Assembly (NCBI GenBank): GCA_024114885.1
Contig: CP099427.1
Location: 1,612,001 to 1,676,000, forward strand
Direction: 5' to 3'
DNA from: Septoria linicola
Taxonomy: Eukaryota; Ascomycota; Dothideomycetes; Mycosphaerellales; Mycosphaerellaceae
DNA: 64,000 bases
Shown: positions 38,366-49,644 of the stretch, in pieces
Layout of the letters: each line of letters starts with the position of its first letter
Numbering within the stretch: position 1 is the stretch's first letter
The notes under the pieces: generated by a model
Seen by the model: only the letters and a program-made list of their open reading frames with translations
The model's database searches: none
Told to the model about the DNA's origin: nothing
Translations under genes and position numbers: made by a program

Positions 38366-39673
38366 GCTGTCGAGGAATCAAAAATGGTCGAAAGTCGTCT
38401 CTCGAATTGAGACAGGCAAGTGCTCGAGCGTAGATCATGCACGGCTGAGTCGGCGTCGTTTCCGCTGGCGAGGCGATCCTCGTAAATCTCGTTCCCTGCT
38501 ACACGCTCGCTACTCGCAGAATTCGCACAACTCGTACACCTACCCAAATGTAGACGTGGCTTTTTGGAGTCGTCCTTTGTGCACGATATGCATCCCTTGC
38601 AGGCTATAAGTTAATAAGCAGTTTCTGTAGCACAAATGTTATGTCAGGAATGCGCCGAGAAAGCTTGCTCACCCACGTGCAGTGCTTGTGTCAGTGATGT
38701 GCATGGCAGAATACGGCATCGGTGCCGCGTCCGGAGTAGCCCATTTGTCGTCCTAGTAGTAAGTTGCAGGGCTGTATGGGAAGTTGATCGCCTTGTGCTT
38801 TGACAGACCTATGCAGCAGGCGAGTCTCCGCTCGAGAGTGTCTGCCACTCTACTCTGTAGCAAGACAAAGGCATAAGCCACAATTGGTAGTGCGACACAT
38901 CTCTATGCCAGATAATGACTCTTGCCGTTCCAGCCAGATAACTGTATGATCCTGACTCGTCAAAGACACGTCAGATACTTACGTCCTGGCCGCCCAAGGA
39001 GCTGAGCCTGATTGCTTTCCAGGAGTTCTCGTCTGTGCTGAAGTCGAATCGCATTACGAAGGCCCGCGTCACGCCGCTTGATATCAGAGACCTCAGTCAG
39101 CAGCAAAGCCAGTCTCGATCTGGTCGATGGCCATCATGCAGGTCGAGTCGAGCACCTTTACATGATATAGGGGTTACATGATCGCCGTCCGACGCTGATA
39201 TTCGAGCCAGCTTTGCAGATGGCAAGGTGAAGTGAGTTCGCTTGCCATGTACATAGTCGCAATATCGGCGGCGTCGTGCACTTCGCACGTGGTGTGGTCG
39301 AGTGGCTTGTCATAGTGGTGCCACGGCTCTGCAGAAGGGTCGAACCGTCGCGTGTTGATTGCTTGTAGAACTAGTTCTAGTCCATGACGTGCCACAGCTT
39401 CTAGATGACATCCCAGGATCAACATCTTCAGTCTTTGTGGGAGACATGTTGGGAGAGGTGAGTCAAATGTGACCGCCAAGCTTGGTGAGAGCTTCAGCTC
39501 CAACCTCGCATCGCGCCGGTCGTAGTCTACTTGCACATTCCCATTGCGCTTGGTGTCCGCGTGAACGCCGACACCTTTTTTGACACTACATGAGTTACCT
39601 CGCGATCGAATTAGGCCTGCGACTGAATGTGCTGTAGCCTATCTACGGCTCTTTTGAGGACACTTGCTGCGCC
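38366..39673. other. 1.3 kb without a supported gene
   Basis: A minus-strand frame at 39,174-39,536 has no ATG at its start and no domain I can name. Other frames are short. Promoter regions of the two flanking divergent genes must lie here. Confidence 0.45.
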
Positions 39674-39712
39674 ATGCCTCAAGCCACTAGTTGTATCACC
39701 GCAACACCATGA
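39674..39712 (+). promoter_or_regulatory. 12-codon upstream ORF overlapping the main start codon
   Basis: ATG at 39,674 opens a frame of 12 codons whose TGA (39,710-39,712) overlaps the ATG of the SANT gene (39,709-39,711) in an ATGA arrangement. Ribosomes starting here would terminate exactly at the main start, so translation may depend on leaky scanning or reinitiation. That the mRNA includes this ATG is inferred, not shown. Confidence 0.5.
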
Positions 39713-40707
39713 AACCCTGGCATACCTCTCCGAATCTAAGCGGCCTGTCTTCTTTACACGCTCTTAGGCACTCCTCGGCTGTATGTCGATGGCGAGCAGC
39801 TTTCGCCAGCTCTGCCATCTCTCTTGGGAGGTGGACGGAAGAATACGACACGCCGAAAGACCTGCTACGCGCGAATAAAAGCAGTTGGGAGATCCACACT
39901 CAATTACCACAGAGGAGCCTGTCAGCAATCACCCGAAAAGTACATGTCATCCGGCGAGAGCTAGGTAGCGGCACCAGAAAGCAGCCATGGACAGACGATG
40001 AAAAATCAAGATTACTTAAGGCCAAAGATTCAGGCCTCTCTTGGGTGTCTATACGTGCTATGTTTCCAAAGAGGACTTTCGCAGCGATCAGAACCTCCTA
40101 TGACAGAGCCGCAGTCAAGCTGTGCCAGAAAAATGTTACTCCAGGGCAGAGTAATGTAAGCAAGCTGGGTGAACAGGAAATCGACCAGATCATCCGTCTT
40201 CGAGACCAGGACGGCATGAAATTTCTCAAGATTGCACAAGAACTTGGTAGGTCACGAACGCAAGTAAGATACGCGTATGTGTCCAACGTGAAGTGGAGCT
40301 CCAAGCTCGATGGGCACAGGCCATGGACAGCAGATGACCTACGGAAAGCTCGCGACCTCTACGCCTCAGGAAAGAGTATCAAAGACCTCGCTGCGTGCTT
40401 GGGCAGATCGCCTATGGCGACGTATCACCAGTTTCAATTAGAGAAGAAAAATGGAGGGGTCACAACTGGTCCACATGGCCACTGGACAGATGTGAAGCTC
40501 GACAAGCTCTACGAAATGAAGCGCGCTGGTGCCACAATTATAGAGATATCCCGAGAGTTGAAGCACCGGACTGCAAACAGTATCCAATCTCGCTGGTCGC
40601 GCGCTTGGGGAGAAAGAGCTTCCCCCAAAATAGGCCAGGCGGTCGCTGAAACCCCAATCACAGCAACAGAACCGGCTGACGACCGTTCAGAATCATCTGT
40701 TACATGA
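39709..40707 (+). CDS. multi-SANT/Myb-like helix-turn-helix protein
   Basis: 332 residues, intronless. The first 38 residues are rich in Arg, Ser, Ala and Leu with no acidic residue, resembling a mitochondrial presequence. About five repeats of a Trp-led, 45-60-residue SANT/HTH unit follow: GRWTEE, KQPWTDDEK, a Trp-less SKLGEQEID copy, HRPWTADDL and HGHWTDVKL. Each has a central KD/SW/KIA/IKDLA helix and a basic recognition-like helix such as RSRTQVRYAY or HRTANSIQSRWSR. This implies DNA or RNA binding. I cannot assign it to a characterised orthologue. The tail after the last repeat is short and acidic. The start was chosen as the first in-frame ATG. Confidence 0.75.
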   Translation: MKPWHTSPNLSGLSSLHALRHSSAVCRWRAAFASSAISLGRWTEEYDTPKDLLRANKSSWEIHTQLPQRSLSAITRKVHVIRRELGSGTRKQPWTDDEKSRLLKAKDSGLSWVSIRAMFPKRTFAAIRTSYDRAAVKLCQKNVTPGQSNVSKLGEQEIDQIIRLRDQDGMKFLKIAQELGRSRTQVRYAYVSNVKWSSKLDGHRPWTADDLRKARDLYASGKSIKDLAACLGRSPMATYHQFQLEKKNGGVTTGPHGHWTDVKLDKLYEMKRAGATIIEISRELKHRTANSIQSRWSRAWGERASPKIGQAVAETPITATEPADDRSESSVT

Positions 40708-41982
40708 GATGAGCCTACACTTTCGATTGAACGCCCAAGATGACCATGGCTATATACGGTCTTATCGGAACGAGGCAGAATAGCGCGACATGTGGTTTGA
40801 GCACGTTGATGTTAATGCTCCGAGCTCCGTCTGAAGAATATCGGGCCTCTCATCGAAGCGCTCAATGCTCAGTCAATGGACAGACGTGCACAGTGCATGG
40901 TGACCATCGCACAGGAGAGACGCCATATACACCAGCGATCTGCATGATCAACGCGACTGACTGTGTGAAGTGTGCTTTTCTACGTGGGACTGCCTGATTG
41001 AGAGATGGCCTCGTGGTTATCAAAGTCTCCGTTGGGCAAAATAGTTTTGTCCACTGACTGGTATAGCATCGCTCTCTGCGTGTATGTGACGACCTTGTAT
41101 ATCAAGATTACATCGAACAGGTAGGCAGCAAGTGGCACCTGGAGCTGGCAGCCGGAGTCAAAAGCATTCAATGCAGTGATCTGTACACAAGTCCAGCACT
41201 GGCATGCGGCTTATGAGTCTGGTCCGTCAATATGCTGACCCAGGTGCCGATGTTACGCGTAAGTGCTTCGTGCACTACAGCATCAATGGACCGTTGTACC
41301 ACATATGTCCTCTACCAAGCAGGTCACAATTGTGGTGAAGTAGGCTGGTTCCACAGCCGGGCGCAGTGGATTTTCCAAGTCTGTAATAGTCAACTTGACT
41401 TGCAGAGTAGCAGTCAATATACTCTAAGACAGACCAATACACATGTATTCACACCATCACGTCGCGTGAGACAACACTTTCCTTTCCAGCCATCTTTCTC
41501 CGCATGCGTTGTAAAGCTTGTCGCCGCACAGACAGCGCCACAGATTTCTGATCGAGCACAAACGGATCCACTCGGCACAATCCCTCTCCAAAACTTCCGT
41601 TCGCTCAGGATGTCGCTGACCTCACATATGCGATGTGCGACCACAGACCTATTCTAGCAGCCTGTCAGCGTTCCTGCTACACCTCCACCACGTCTGTCCC
41701 CATCCATCCTACTCTCCTGCAGGTACCACAATGGCGGCACGAGCTGGAAAGTGCGAAGCGAGCGATACCTCGATTGCGGACTAGTCAACATCCACTACCG
41801 ATGAAGAGAGACTAGTTCGCTCCACGGGTATGCACTGGAGCCTCGGGAACGCTACCATGCCACGCGACCACGATTTGCATAAAGTGGTAGCTGGGCCCGC
41901 TCGAGGGCAACGGCTGTCGCGTTCACGGATCCCATCGTCACCTGCCCGCGTGTAACGTCTGTCCGTCCTCCAGCCAGCAAGT
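40708..41982. other. 1.3 kb without a supported gene
   Basis: Several frames of 60-140 codons overlap on both strands with no domain, signal peptide or splice logic. The right part is the likely promoter of the lysophospholipase. Confidence 0.45.
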
Positions 41983-43798
41983 ATGCGTACAAGTCTGCCC
42001 GCAACGCTCGCCTTGAGCGTAGGATTGGCGTCCTCGAATTTTCTGTCTTTCAAGCGTCAGCAGGCTGTTACGAATGCCTATGTTCCGACGACGACTTCTT
42101 GTCCGACTTCGCCTTTGATCAGATCTGCTGAATCGCTTAATTCGGAGGAGAAGGATTATGTTTCGCAGAGATCGACTAAAGCATCGCAAGCTCTTTCTTC
42201 GTGGCTATCGACGGCGTTGGAAGGATTCTCGACTGAGGATGTGCCTGCCCTCGCTTTGGCGTTGAGTGGAGGTGGAACTAAAGCTGGGTTGACGACTGCG
42301 GGTGCTGTGTATGGACTTGATGGCCGTGAGAGCAGTGATTCGCCGACGGCGGGGCTCCTGCAGAGCATGACATATGTCTCGGCATTGTCTGGAGGATCTT
42401 TGACGTTGTCTGGTATTATGGCCAACGACTTTGCTCAAGTTTCGACCTTAAGGACCGATCTGCTTGATCAAAGCTACCAGAATGCTTTTGCGGCCGTGCT
42501 CAGCAATGCTGATGCAGTGGTGAGTAGAGTAAGGACAAATCTATCGTAAACATCCACTGACCTTCTGACTAGCGCGCTGATGTCGGCAACAAAACCGCTG
42601 CTGGTTTCCCAGCAACACTCATTGATGTCTACGGAAAAGTGATATCGTACAACTTCATCACGGCCTCTGGTGGCAATGAGCTGCACTGGTCAGCTATCAC
42701 ATCGCAATCAAGCTTCGAGAACCACGATGCTCCATTCCCGATCATCACCATCACGCAGACAAATGTGCCTGCTGGGATGTGTGAGCCCAATAGTGATAGT
42801 GCCATCTGGGAAGTCTCTCCACTCGAATTTGGCAGCTGGGACGACAAAGTCGATGCTTTCTATCCTACGCAATACATGGGCACGACCTCGAACAGCACTT
42901 CAGGCCAGTGCTTGACTGGATACGACAACACCGGCTTCATTACAGCAATCTCCTCCAACATCCTCAATGTAAGTATAATCAACTTCGCGCACAAGCATAC
43001 GGCATGCTAACTTCACTCCTCCAGAACGCAAGCGCCTGCGACGCCGGCAACGGCACCACCGCCGACCTCAACGAACTCTCCACGACCGTCAACACCGCCT
43101 TCCCCGGCATCGCCCTCGTCAACCCCTACGGCATCATCCGCGACCAAGCCCAACTCTTCGGCACAGACGGCGGCGACAGCGGCCAGGCCATCCCCGTCTT
43201 CCCCTGGCTGCAACCCGAGCGTGAGGTAGACGTCATCTTCCTCATCGACGCCGCTACCCAGCAACCCGGCAACATCACTAATGGAACTTGGCTCTACAAT
43301 ACGTATACCTCTGCACAAGAGAAAGGTCTGACGAAAATGCCCGAAGTCCCCACTCCAGCAGACTTTATCGCGCAGAATCTTTCTGCCCGCGCACAGTTCT
43401 ACGGCTGCCACGATGCAAACGTCACTACATTGATATATCTTCCTAATACAGAGGAGGGAGACGCGCCGACAGGGTTCTTCAATACTCCTGCAGAGCTGAA
43501 TGGGACGTTTGATGGGGGTGTGAGTATGGTTACGCAGAGCCAGAGTGGGGCGAAGCCGGAGGAGTGGGCGGCTTGTGTGGCTTGTGCGATTGTGCATAAG
43601 ACAGCTGCGGAGTTGCCGGAGGTTTGTGGGGGTTGTTTGGAGAGGTATTGTTGGCCGAGGAATGGGACGGATGGAGGGAGCGGGAGTGGGAATGGGAATG
43701 GGACGGAGGGTGCGCCGACGCCGTCGACGGGTGGGAGTGCGAGGGTGCAGATTTCTGTGTTTGCGCTCGCGGCTACCCTGATCGCGCTCCTCTTGTAA
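41983..43798 (+). CDS. lysophospholipase (phospholipase B family), secreted and GPI-anchored
   Basis: Exons 41983-42519, 42573-42968 and 43025-43798 give 568 residues. A signal peptide covers residues 1-18. The catalytic core shows the oxyanion glycine motif LALSGGGTKAG (about 92-102), the ALSGGSL nucleophile elbow (about 130), SPLEFGSWD, and DGGDSGQAIPVFP with the catalytic Asp, followed by REVDVIFLIDA. The C terminus has a Gly/Asn/Ser-rich spacer and a hydrophobic end suited to a GPI anchor. The family removes acyl chains from (lyso)phospholipids at the cell surface. The usual Arg of the SGGGxR motif is Lys here, so activity could be altered. Several Asn-X-Thr/Ser sites fit a glycosylated secreted enzyme. 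Confidence 0.88.
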
Positions 43799-44255
43799 GG
43801 AGGGATGTAGAAGGTCGATCTATAGGCAATCAGTGCAATGGCTTCTCTGCGCCCCTTCAGACCTTTGGAAACATTCGTAATGTCAGCACATGTGAGGGAA
43901 AGAGCGGTCTCTCGAAGCGCCCTGCGGCTTGTCATGAGAAGCAGATGACTGCAGAATATTCACACAACACTAGCCCTGAACGCCACCGGCCCGCCTTTTC
44001 CATGAACCTTAACTGTTGACATAACCCGACATTTCGTTCTGAATATGTCGCATCTGAACACCAGACTTGGATTGTCGTTGCGTCTGAGCGTGAAAGTTCT
44101 GGTCCGTTGCCTGGAACTGATGGGCAATGTGCAACCGCCGTGCTGACACCACTCGTCGCGGCACTTGATGTAGCGCTGTCGAGGCGAATTTGGTCGATTT
44201 CTTAAGTCGTTGATTTGCGAGCTGCTTCGCATCGCTATCGCGAATCCAGTCGTGC
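43799..44255. other. intergenic between convergent genes
   Basis: About 0.46 kb with 3' regions of the lysophospholipase (plus) and RRS1 (minus) genes. Nothing else seen. Confidence 0.6.
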
Positions 44256-44880
44256 TCATTTCTTGCTCTTCTTCGACATCTTCCTCTCGCGGATCGCATT
44301 GTCGCCCATGCCTGTTGCCAAATTAGTCTCCATAAGTCTTGACCTAGTCACCTCTGACAAACTCACCCTTCCTCTTGCCACCATGCCCCTTCTTCTCTCC
44401 CTCCTCCTTCTTCGCCTTGTCGGCCTTCTCATCGACTTCCTGAATCCAATCCGCCTCGACCTCACCCGGGTTTCTCCTGATCTGACTGCCAAACCCATAC
44501 TTGGCCTTCCACTCCTTCCTGTCCTCGTCAAACTCCAATTTGCCGTCCTTTCTCTTGGCCTTGATGCCCTTCTTTGCGGCGAATTTCTCCCATTTTGTCT
44601 TTTCTTTTTCTTTGGGTACGGGCTTTTCTCGAGGGAGAGGGAATTCTGGCGCAGGGAGGGAGATTTGTAGACTTCCGTCGGACTCGTTACGGGTAATGGG
44701 TTGTGCGAGGAGTTGGTGGATGAGCGATTGGGCGCATTTTTGGGCGACGCTGGAGAGGATGGCCTCTTTTTCGGCGGGAGTTGTGGCTTCTCTTAGCGAG
44801 GGAAGTGGGTTGGGATCCTGGACCAGCAGATTGCCCAGATCGAATGCATAAGGCTGCGCTTGACCGTTGTCAATGTCCAT
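44256..44880 (-). CDS. RRS1: ribosome biogenesis regulatory protein RRS1
   Basis: Exons 44880-44367 and 44311-44256, joined over a 55-nt intron, give 189 residues. The N-terminal PYAFDLGNLLVQDPNPLP block and the central KWEKFAAKKGIKAKRKDGKL motif are diagnostic of RRS1, followed by the EWKAKYGFGS stretch and a Lys-rich C terminus. RRS1 works in the nucleolus with RPF2 to bring 5S RNP into pre-60S particles. Yeast RRS1 is about 200 residues, so length fits. The ATG at 44,880 was preferred to one 11 codons upstream because family members begin just before the PY-FDLG block. Housekeeping gene; intact. Confidence 0.9.
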
Positions 44881-45533
44881 GATCTGCTGCGGTCTATGGT
44901 TTGTATGTCGCAAGTGGTTGATTTTCTGCTGCAGAGACAGACGCTCAAAATCTCAAAGTACTTTGCAGGGGTCCTCGCTCGCTTATCTTATCGCCGAGAG
45001 CCGATTGTGCGCTAATGAGCGGCTCCAGCCAGGGATGTGCCTGCTGCACTTTCGACATCGCGTTCTCACGTTTGTCCTCGACATCACTATCACGCTGCGT
45101 ACAGATTGTCCATACAGGTCCAGCAGCTCGTCTTACAAATCGCAATCATGCCTGAGTCTATGTTGGATACCCACCCCAAAGTTGCCAGGCTCCAGACGCA
45201 AGACAATTGGCCATGGAGTAGCACCAAACACTAGTTAGTCATTGCTGTCCCGGCACGCTGCAGGACCTTGATGTAGGACCGTAGCACCATTGCCTGATGG
45301 CAAGACACAACACGATGCAACCGCTTTGAGCGGAGCAGCATGTGTTGTTCTTGAGCTCTGATTCATGAGACATGAGTGGTAGAGCATGCATTCTCACCCT
45401 CCACGGATCTGCCAGGGCACGGGTGAATCGGGTCAGCTTCGCAAGTTGGCAGTGTCTCATATGTTCTGTGACGAAAACAAGATCTTTTTCTCCCGTTGTT
45501 GACTTTACTACAGAACACTCAGACACCTTCATA
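44881..45533. other. intergenic, promoter regions
   Basis: About 0.65 kb between divergently transcribed RRS1 and the first F-box gene. Only short frames without recognisable content. Confidence 0.5.
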
Positions 45534-46194
45534 ATGAATGCGATTGAGGTGACTGCCACTGAGGTATCATTTCACACCAAATGGTGATAGGTCAGCTGAC
45601 GGCTGGCAGAGCAAACGATGCGCTTGCGAGCGTCTTTTCGATGTCTTTGAATTGGCAGAAGCTGTCTTCCTCGAATTGCCTCCGCAACAGGTTCTCATCA
45701 ATGTCCAGCGTGTCAACCGCGCGTGGCAGGAAGTGGTCAATAACTCGATGCCGCTCCAGCAGGCGCTCTTCTTTCGCCCGATCACCTCGGAACCCCTTCA
45801 ATTCGTTCAGAGCTTTCGCGAGAATCGTGGAGGCAGCTGGCGATTCCGGTGTGAAGGTGATCAGGCGGCCACTGTCTACGAGCACCCACTACTCGGACAG
45901 CTGGTCATGGACCAACTACAGCCATCTTCGGCGGTCGTTAGGCCTGAAGCTTCTTGGCGGAAACAGCTTCTGACACAGCCACCTGTGTCCTTCGTCACGT
46001 TGATCACTGGCGATGTGAGAGCAGCGGTGAAAGCGAAGGAGGTCGGCGTCACAATGGGCTCCGTGCATGCATTGGTGGAACTTTCTCCAACGAGCTCGAC
46101 GGCAATAAGTGACTGGTCCATGTGGCAGAGCTACTTGCATCAGTGGCGGCAATATCCTGCGGCCAGAGCGCTTGAGATGCTGAAGACGAATTAG
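45534..46194 (+). CDS. F-box domain protein, first of a tandem pair
   Basis: Exons 45534-45563 and 45610-46194 (46-nt intron) give 204 residues. The F-box occupies about residues 18-58 with FELAEAVFLELPPQQVLINV, then QRVNRAW and LQQALFF. The middle has a HPLLGQL block and the C-terminal half an EASWRKQLLTQPPVSF block, shared with the next gene. F-box proteins bind Skp1 in SCF ubiquitin ligases. The C-terminal part should bind a target but has no known repeat. The first exon encodes only ten residues, inferred from frame and intron signals. It lies 215 bp upstream of a paralogue in the same orientation. Confidence 0.78.
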
Positions 46195-46408
46195 TGCAAC
46201 CCCGCTCGCGAGTTGTGGAACCCACGGGAGAAAGTGTGTTCAGACACTCTGTGGAAAAGGACGCTGTTCCAGAATCCACGCGGTCGCCGCCCCCGCCCCT
46301 GCATCTCTCCTGCGGAGCTTCCCGCTTTATTTTGTCCATTTATGCGTCGCCGCTGCAGCAGAATCTATCAACACACTTGCAGCGAAGTAGACCCCGCGAA
46401 CAAAAGCC

Positions 46409-47229
46409 ATGGACGGCGCGAGCTTGCCGCCACATAAGGCGGCAGCGCTGAAGAAACAGGCCGAGAGGCAGCGAGTCGAGCGAGTCGTAAGTCACTCAGA
46501 GTCTACATACGGACTGTGGCGCAGTGAACAGCATTGCCCATACACAGGACTTCCACTGAATGAAACCAGGCAAATAAAGTCTTTAACGTTACAGAACTGG
46601 CAGAGAAGATCTTCTTGTTTTTGCCCCCACGCGACATTCTCGTCAATGTACAGCGTGTCAGCCGCCGTTTCAAAGCTGTCATAGATGGCTCGGAGCTCGC
46701 TCAGCAGGCTCTCTTCAACAAGCCCATTGGTAACATACAGCTACAACGCGTGGCCTGTTACAAGCGGTCAACTTGCAACGGGTTCTGGGAGCTTTCAACG
46801 GAGCAAAATGCCTATTGTAGGGACGTTGCGACTGGACAATATTGCTTTATGACGCATCCGCTCGTTAGACAAATTCAAGAGGACAATGTCGGACTTGAGA
46901 AGCGGGCCCGCTATCGAAAAGCCTCCTGGCGCCGACAGCTTGCATTCCAGCCACCTGTATCATATGTCTTGGTTCTGGACTGCCAGAGCGATGAATATGA
47001 AGTGCATGGTGGGGAGCAGGGCATCACAGTCGAGCAAATTGCTGAGTGCTTCACCAAGGCCGTTCGCGAAGAGGAAGCATACTTCGATGGGCTGACCTGG
47101 CGGGACAGCGAGGCATGGCTAGACAAGCCTGCAATTGAGCTTCTGGAAGAGATCCAAGACGGCATCAAAGCGAACCAGCCCACGGCTTTACAATCGTGGT
47201 GTACTAACGGCACTCATCGACACCAATAA
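46409..47229 (+). CDS. F-box domain protein, second of a tandem pair
   Basis: Exons 46409-46486 and 46570-47229 (83-nt intron) give 245 residues. The F-box has KVFNVTELAEKIFLFLPPRD, VQRVSRRF and QQALF. Downstream it shares HPLVRQIQ and ASWRRQLAFQPPVSYV with the gene before it. The N-terminal exon is different, Lys/Arg/Gln-rich, and might be a nuclear signal or a helical tail. Likely role: substrate adaptor in an SCF complex. Frame closure across the intron and parallel structure to its neighbour support the model. Confidence 0.8.
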
Positions 47230-48129
47230 TCACGTGCGAGGCACGGCAAGGCGCGTGTGGGAGTCGAAGCTGCCACTTCTGCTACTGCGAGCTCACATAT
47301 CTGCTCGGTGCTTAGCTAGCGATGAGATTGTTCAGCCAGAACGGTAAGCGCAGTCCGGAAGAAAAAGCACTATGGATTGGAAGCCTGCTGACTGGACCGT
47401 GCCAGTGATGTCCGCTTCCCAAGACTCGCCTCTATTTACGCGGCTATGCAAATCCAATTCGAGCTAGGCTAGTCTGCAGTCGACGGTGCCACAGTTGTTG
47501 CGTTGTGGTCAATCAGTCGGGTGCTGGGCTGGGATCTGAGGATCAGAGGTAATGGCTTTCGCAGTATGGCGAGATCGATCCAATCTTTCTAGACTCACGT
47601 GGACTAGAATAATGGGTCTGGAGCGTGAATAGTATGGCCATGAGTTTCCAACTTCGGATTGGATTCTTGGTCATGACCGTTGAGACTGCCGCCACTTGCC
47701 AACCACCTATGCCAACCACCACGACCGCAGACAAATCCAGACAACAGCATCAACGAATCAGAAGCATTGTGTACGTCTTCCTCCATAGCTCCGCATATGT
47801 TCTGCAGGGACGGCGCGCCCGTGTCCCAAGGTCCGGCCCACACTGACGGCTCCGACGTATGCCCATGCAGCTCACATGCAGTAGCGCGCATATCTCAATG
47901 TCCAGATTGGGCAGTTCCGCAGACTAACAAGTAGCTGCTGCATATCCCAACAGATGTTGATTAGCGACAAGACTAGGCATGCACACTGACATCCGCGGAC
48001 CATAGCCCATAAGCATGATGAGCTGGCATAGTGAGGTGTACACAGATACCTGGTTGTCGATATGTTCCAAAGCATCCTTCCTCGAGTAAGTTCTGGAAGA
48101 GCACACACACTCCGGTATCACCACACGAC
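47230..48129. other. 0.9 kb without a supported gene
   Basis: Only short overlapping frames. The last 200 bp before 48,130 are the likely promoter of the P450. Confidence 0.5.
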
Positions 48130-49644
48130 ATGGCTTTGACACTGTACCTTGCCGTCGCTGCTGCGGTGGCTTATGTCGTCTATCAGATCTATCTAATCTT
48201 CGCAGATCCTCTGAAAGACATACCTGGACCGCCGCTCGCCCGCATTACTTCACTCCAGACGTTCTATCGCTTCTATTGCAACAACTGGCACGAAGATGTT
48301 CAAGTACTTCACAAGAAGTATGGCCCTGTCGTCCGCATCGCTCCCGGACACTATAGCTTCGCCACCCCAGAAGCCATCAAGCCCATACACGGCTGGAACG
48401 GCGGCTTCGACAAGTCATCATACTACGAGCCGTGGAGTCCTCCAGGAACCACTAGCTTGTTCAAAGAACGATCAAACAAGTTCCATGGAGATTTGAGAAA
48501 GAGGTTCAGTGCCATGTACAGCATGAGCTCGGTCTATGCCTACGAGACTGGAGTAGCAGAGTGCGTTGACATGTTGATGAAACGCCTTGAGAAGAGTGCG
48601 GGCACTGTCGTCGACCTGTCATGGGACATCACATGCATGGCATTCGACTCCATTGGCGTTGTCACCTACAATCGACGCTTCGGTTTCCTCGATCGAGGCG
48701 AGGACATCGGCAACCTGTCCAAGTCTGTCTACGCCGCTTTCACCTACGGCGGGCTTATGGGCTTCTACCCTGACTTCCACGCCCCATTCATCGCCATCAA
48801 ACGCTGGATCGCACGCCAAAGAAAATCAAAAGGCAGCGGCAAAATGTACCTCGACAACTTCACCTCCGAAACCACAACCCAGCGCCGCGAAGCCCGCTCC
48901 TCCGACCCAACCATCATCGAAGCCCAACCGGGCGTCCCCACCAGCATCCTCGACAAATTCCTCGATGCCAACGAACGCGACCCCGTCTACTTCACCGACG
49001 CCCACATCACCATGGGCCTCGGCGCCAACGTCACGGCCGGCTCCGACACGACCTCTACAACCCTCACCTGGGCGTTCTACAACCTCATCCGCAACCCCTC
49101 CACCCTCGCCCGCCTCCGCTCCGAACTCTCCGCGACCGGCACCCCAGCCTGCCAACTCAGTTTCCGCACCGCCCAATCTCTTCCCTACCTCAACGCCGTC
49201 ATCGACGAAACCCTCCGCCTCTTCCCCCAAACTGGCTTCGGCCTTCCTCGCGTCGTTCCCGTAGGTGGAGCTACGATCTGCAACTACCACTTCCCCGCTG
49301 GGTCTACCGTTAGCATGAACGCATGGGCTATGCACTACAATTCTGCTTTCTTCCCCGACGCCCAAGCTTTCAAACCTGAACGCTGGTTGGAATCTGATAA
49401 AGCTACTAAGGAGACTATGCAAGCGGCTTATTTCCCTTTTGGTCTGGGGAGTAGGACTTGTATTGGGAAGAATATTGCTAGTCTTGTGATTTTGAAGGCG
49501 TTGCCGCAGTTGGTGGAGAGGTTTGATGTGGAGGTTAAGGTGAAGAAGGATGGGCAGGAGAAGTTGCCTGTGCAGAATATTTTCTTGGTGAGGGCGACGG
49601 AGTTTCCGGCCGTGGTGGAGGTGAGGGGGGAGAAGAGTGGTTGA
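48130..49644 (+). CDS. cytochrome P450 monooxygenase, pisatin demethylase-like clan
   Basis: 504 residues, intronless. An N-terminal membrane anchor (about 4-24) is followed by the Pro-rich hinge DIPGPPLAR and the KYGPVVRIAPGHYSF block. The I helix has AGSDTTST with the oxygen-binding Thr, the K helix has ETLRLFP (ExxR), then FKPERWL, and the heme loop is FGLGSRTCIGKNIA (FxxGxRxCxG). Everything needed for activity is present. The enzyme sits in the ER membrane and needs NADPH-P450 reductase. The overall pattern matches fungal pisatin-demethylase or benzoate-hydroxylase-like families, so detoxification or specialised metabolism is likely; the substrate is unknown. An upstream in-frame ATG 33 codons earlier was rejected because the anchor begins at the second. 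Confidence 0.93.
   Translation: MALTLYLAVAAAVAYVVYQIYLIFADPLKDIPGPPLARITSLQTFYRFYCNNWHEDVQVLHKKYGPVVRIAPGHYSFATPEAIKPIHGWNGGFDKSSYYEPWSPPGTTSLFKERSNKFHGDLRKRFSAMYSMSSVYAYETGVAECVDMLMKRLEKSAGTVVDLSWDITCMAFDSIGVVTYNRRFGFLDRGEDIGNLSKSVYAAFTYGGLMGFYPDFHAPFIAIKRWIARQRKSKGSGKMYLDNFTSETTTQRREARSSDPTIIEAQPGVPTSILDKFLDANERDPVYFTDAHITMGLGANVTAGSDTTSTTLTWAFYNLIRNPSTLARLRSELSATGTPACQLSFRTAQSLPYLNAVIDETLRLFPQTGFGLPRVVPVGGATICNYHFPAGSTVSMNAWAMHYNSAFFPDAQAFKPERWLESDKATKETMQAAYFPFGLGSRTCIGKNIASLVILKALPQLVERFDVEVKVKKDGQEKLPVQNIFLVRATEFPAVVEVRGEKSG

Noticed and set aside
39174..39536. 120-codon minus-strand frame, possibly BTB-like
   Set aside because: Starts with GTG, not ATG, and no BTB motif could be matched with confidence.
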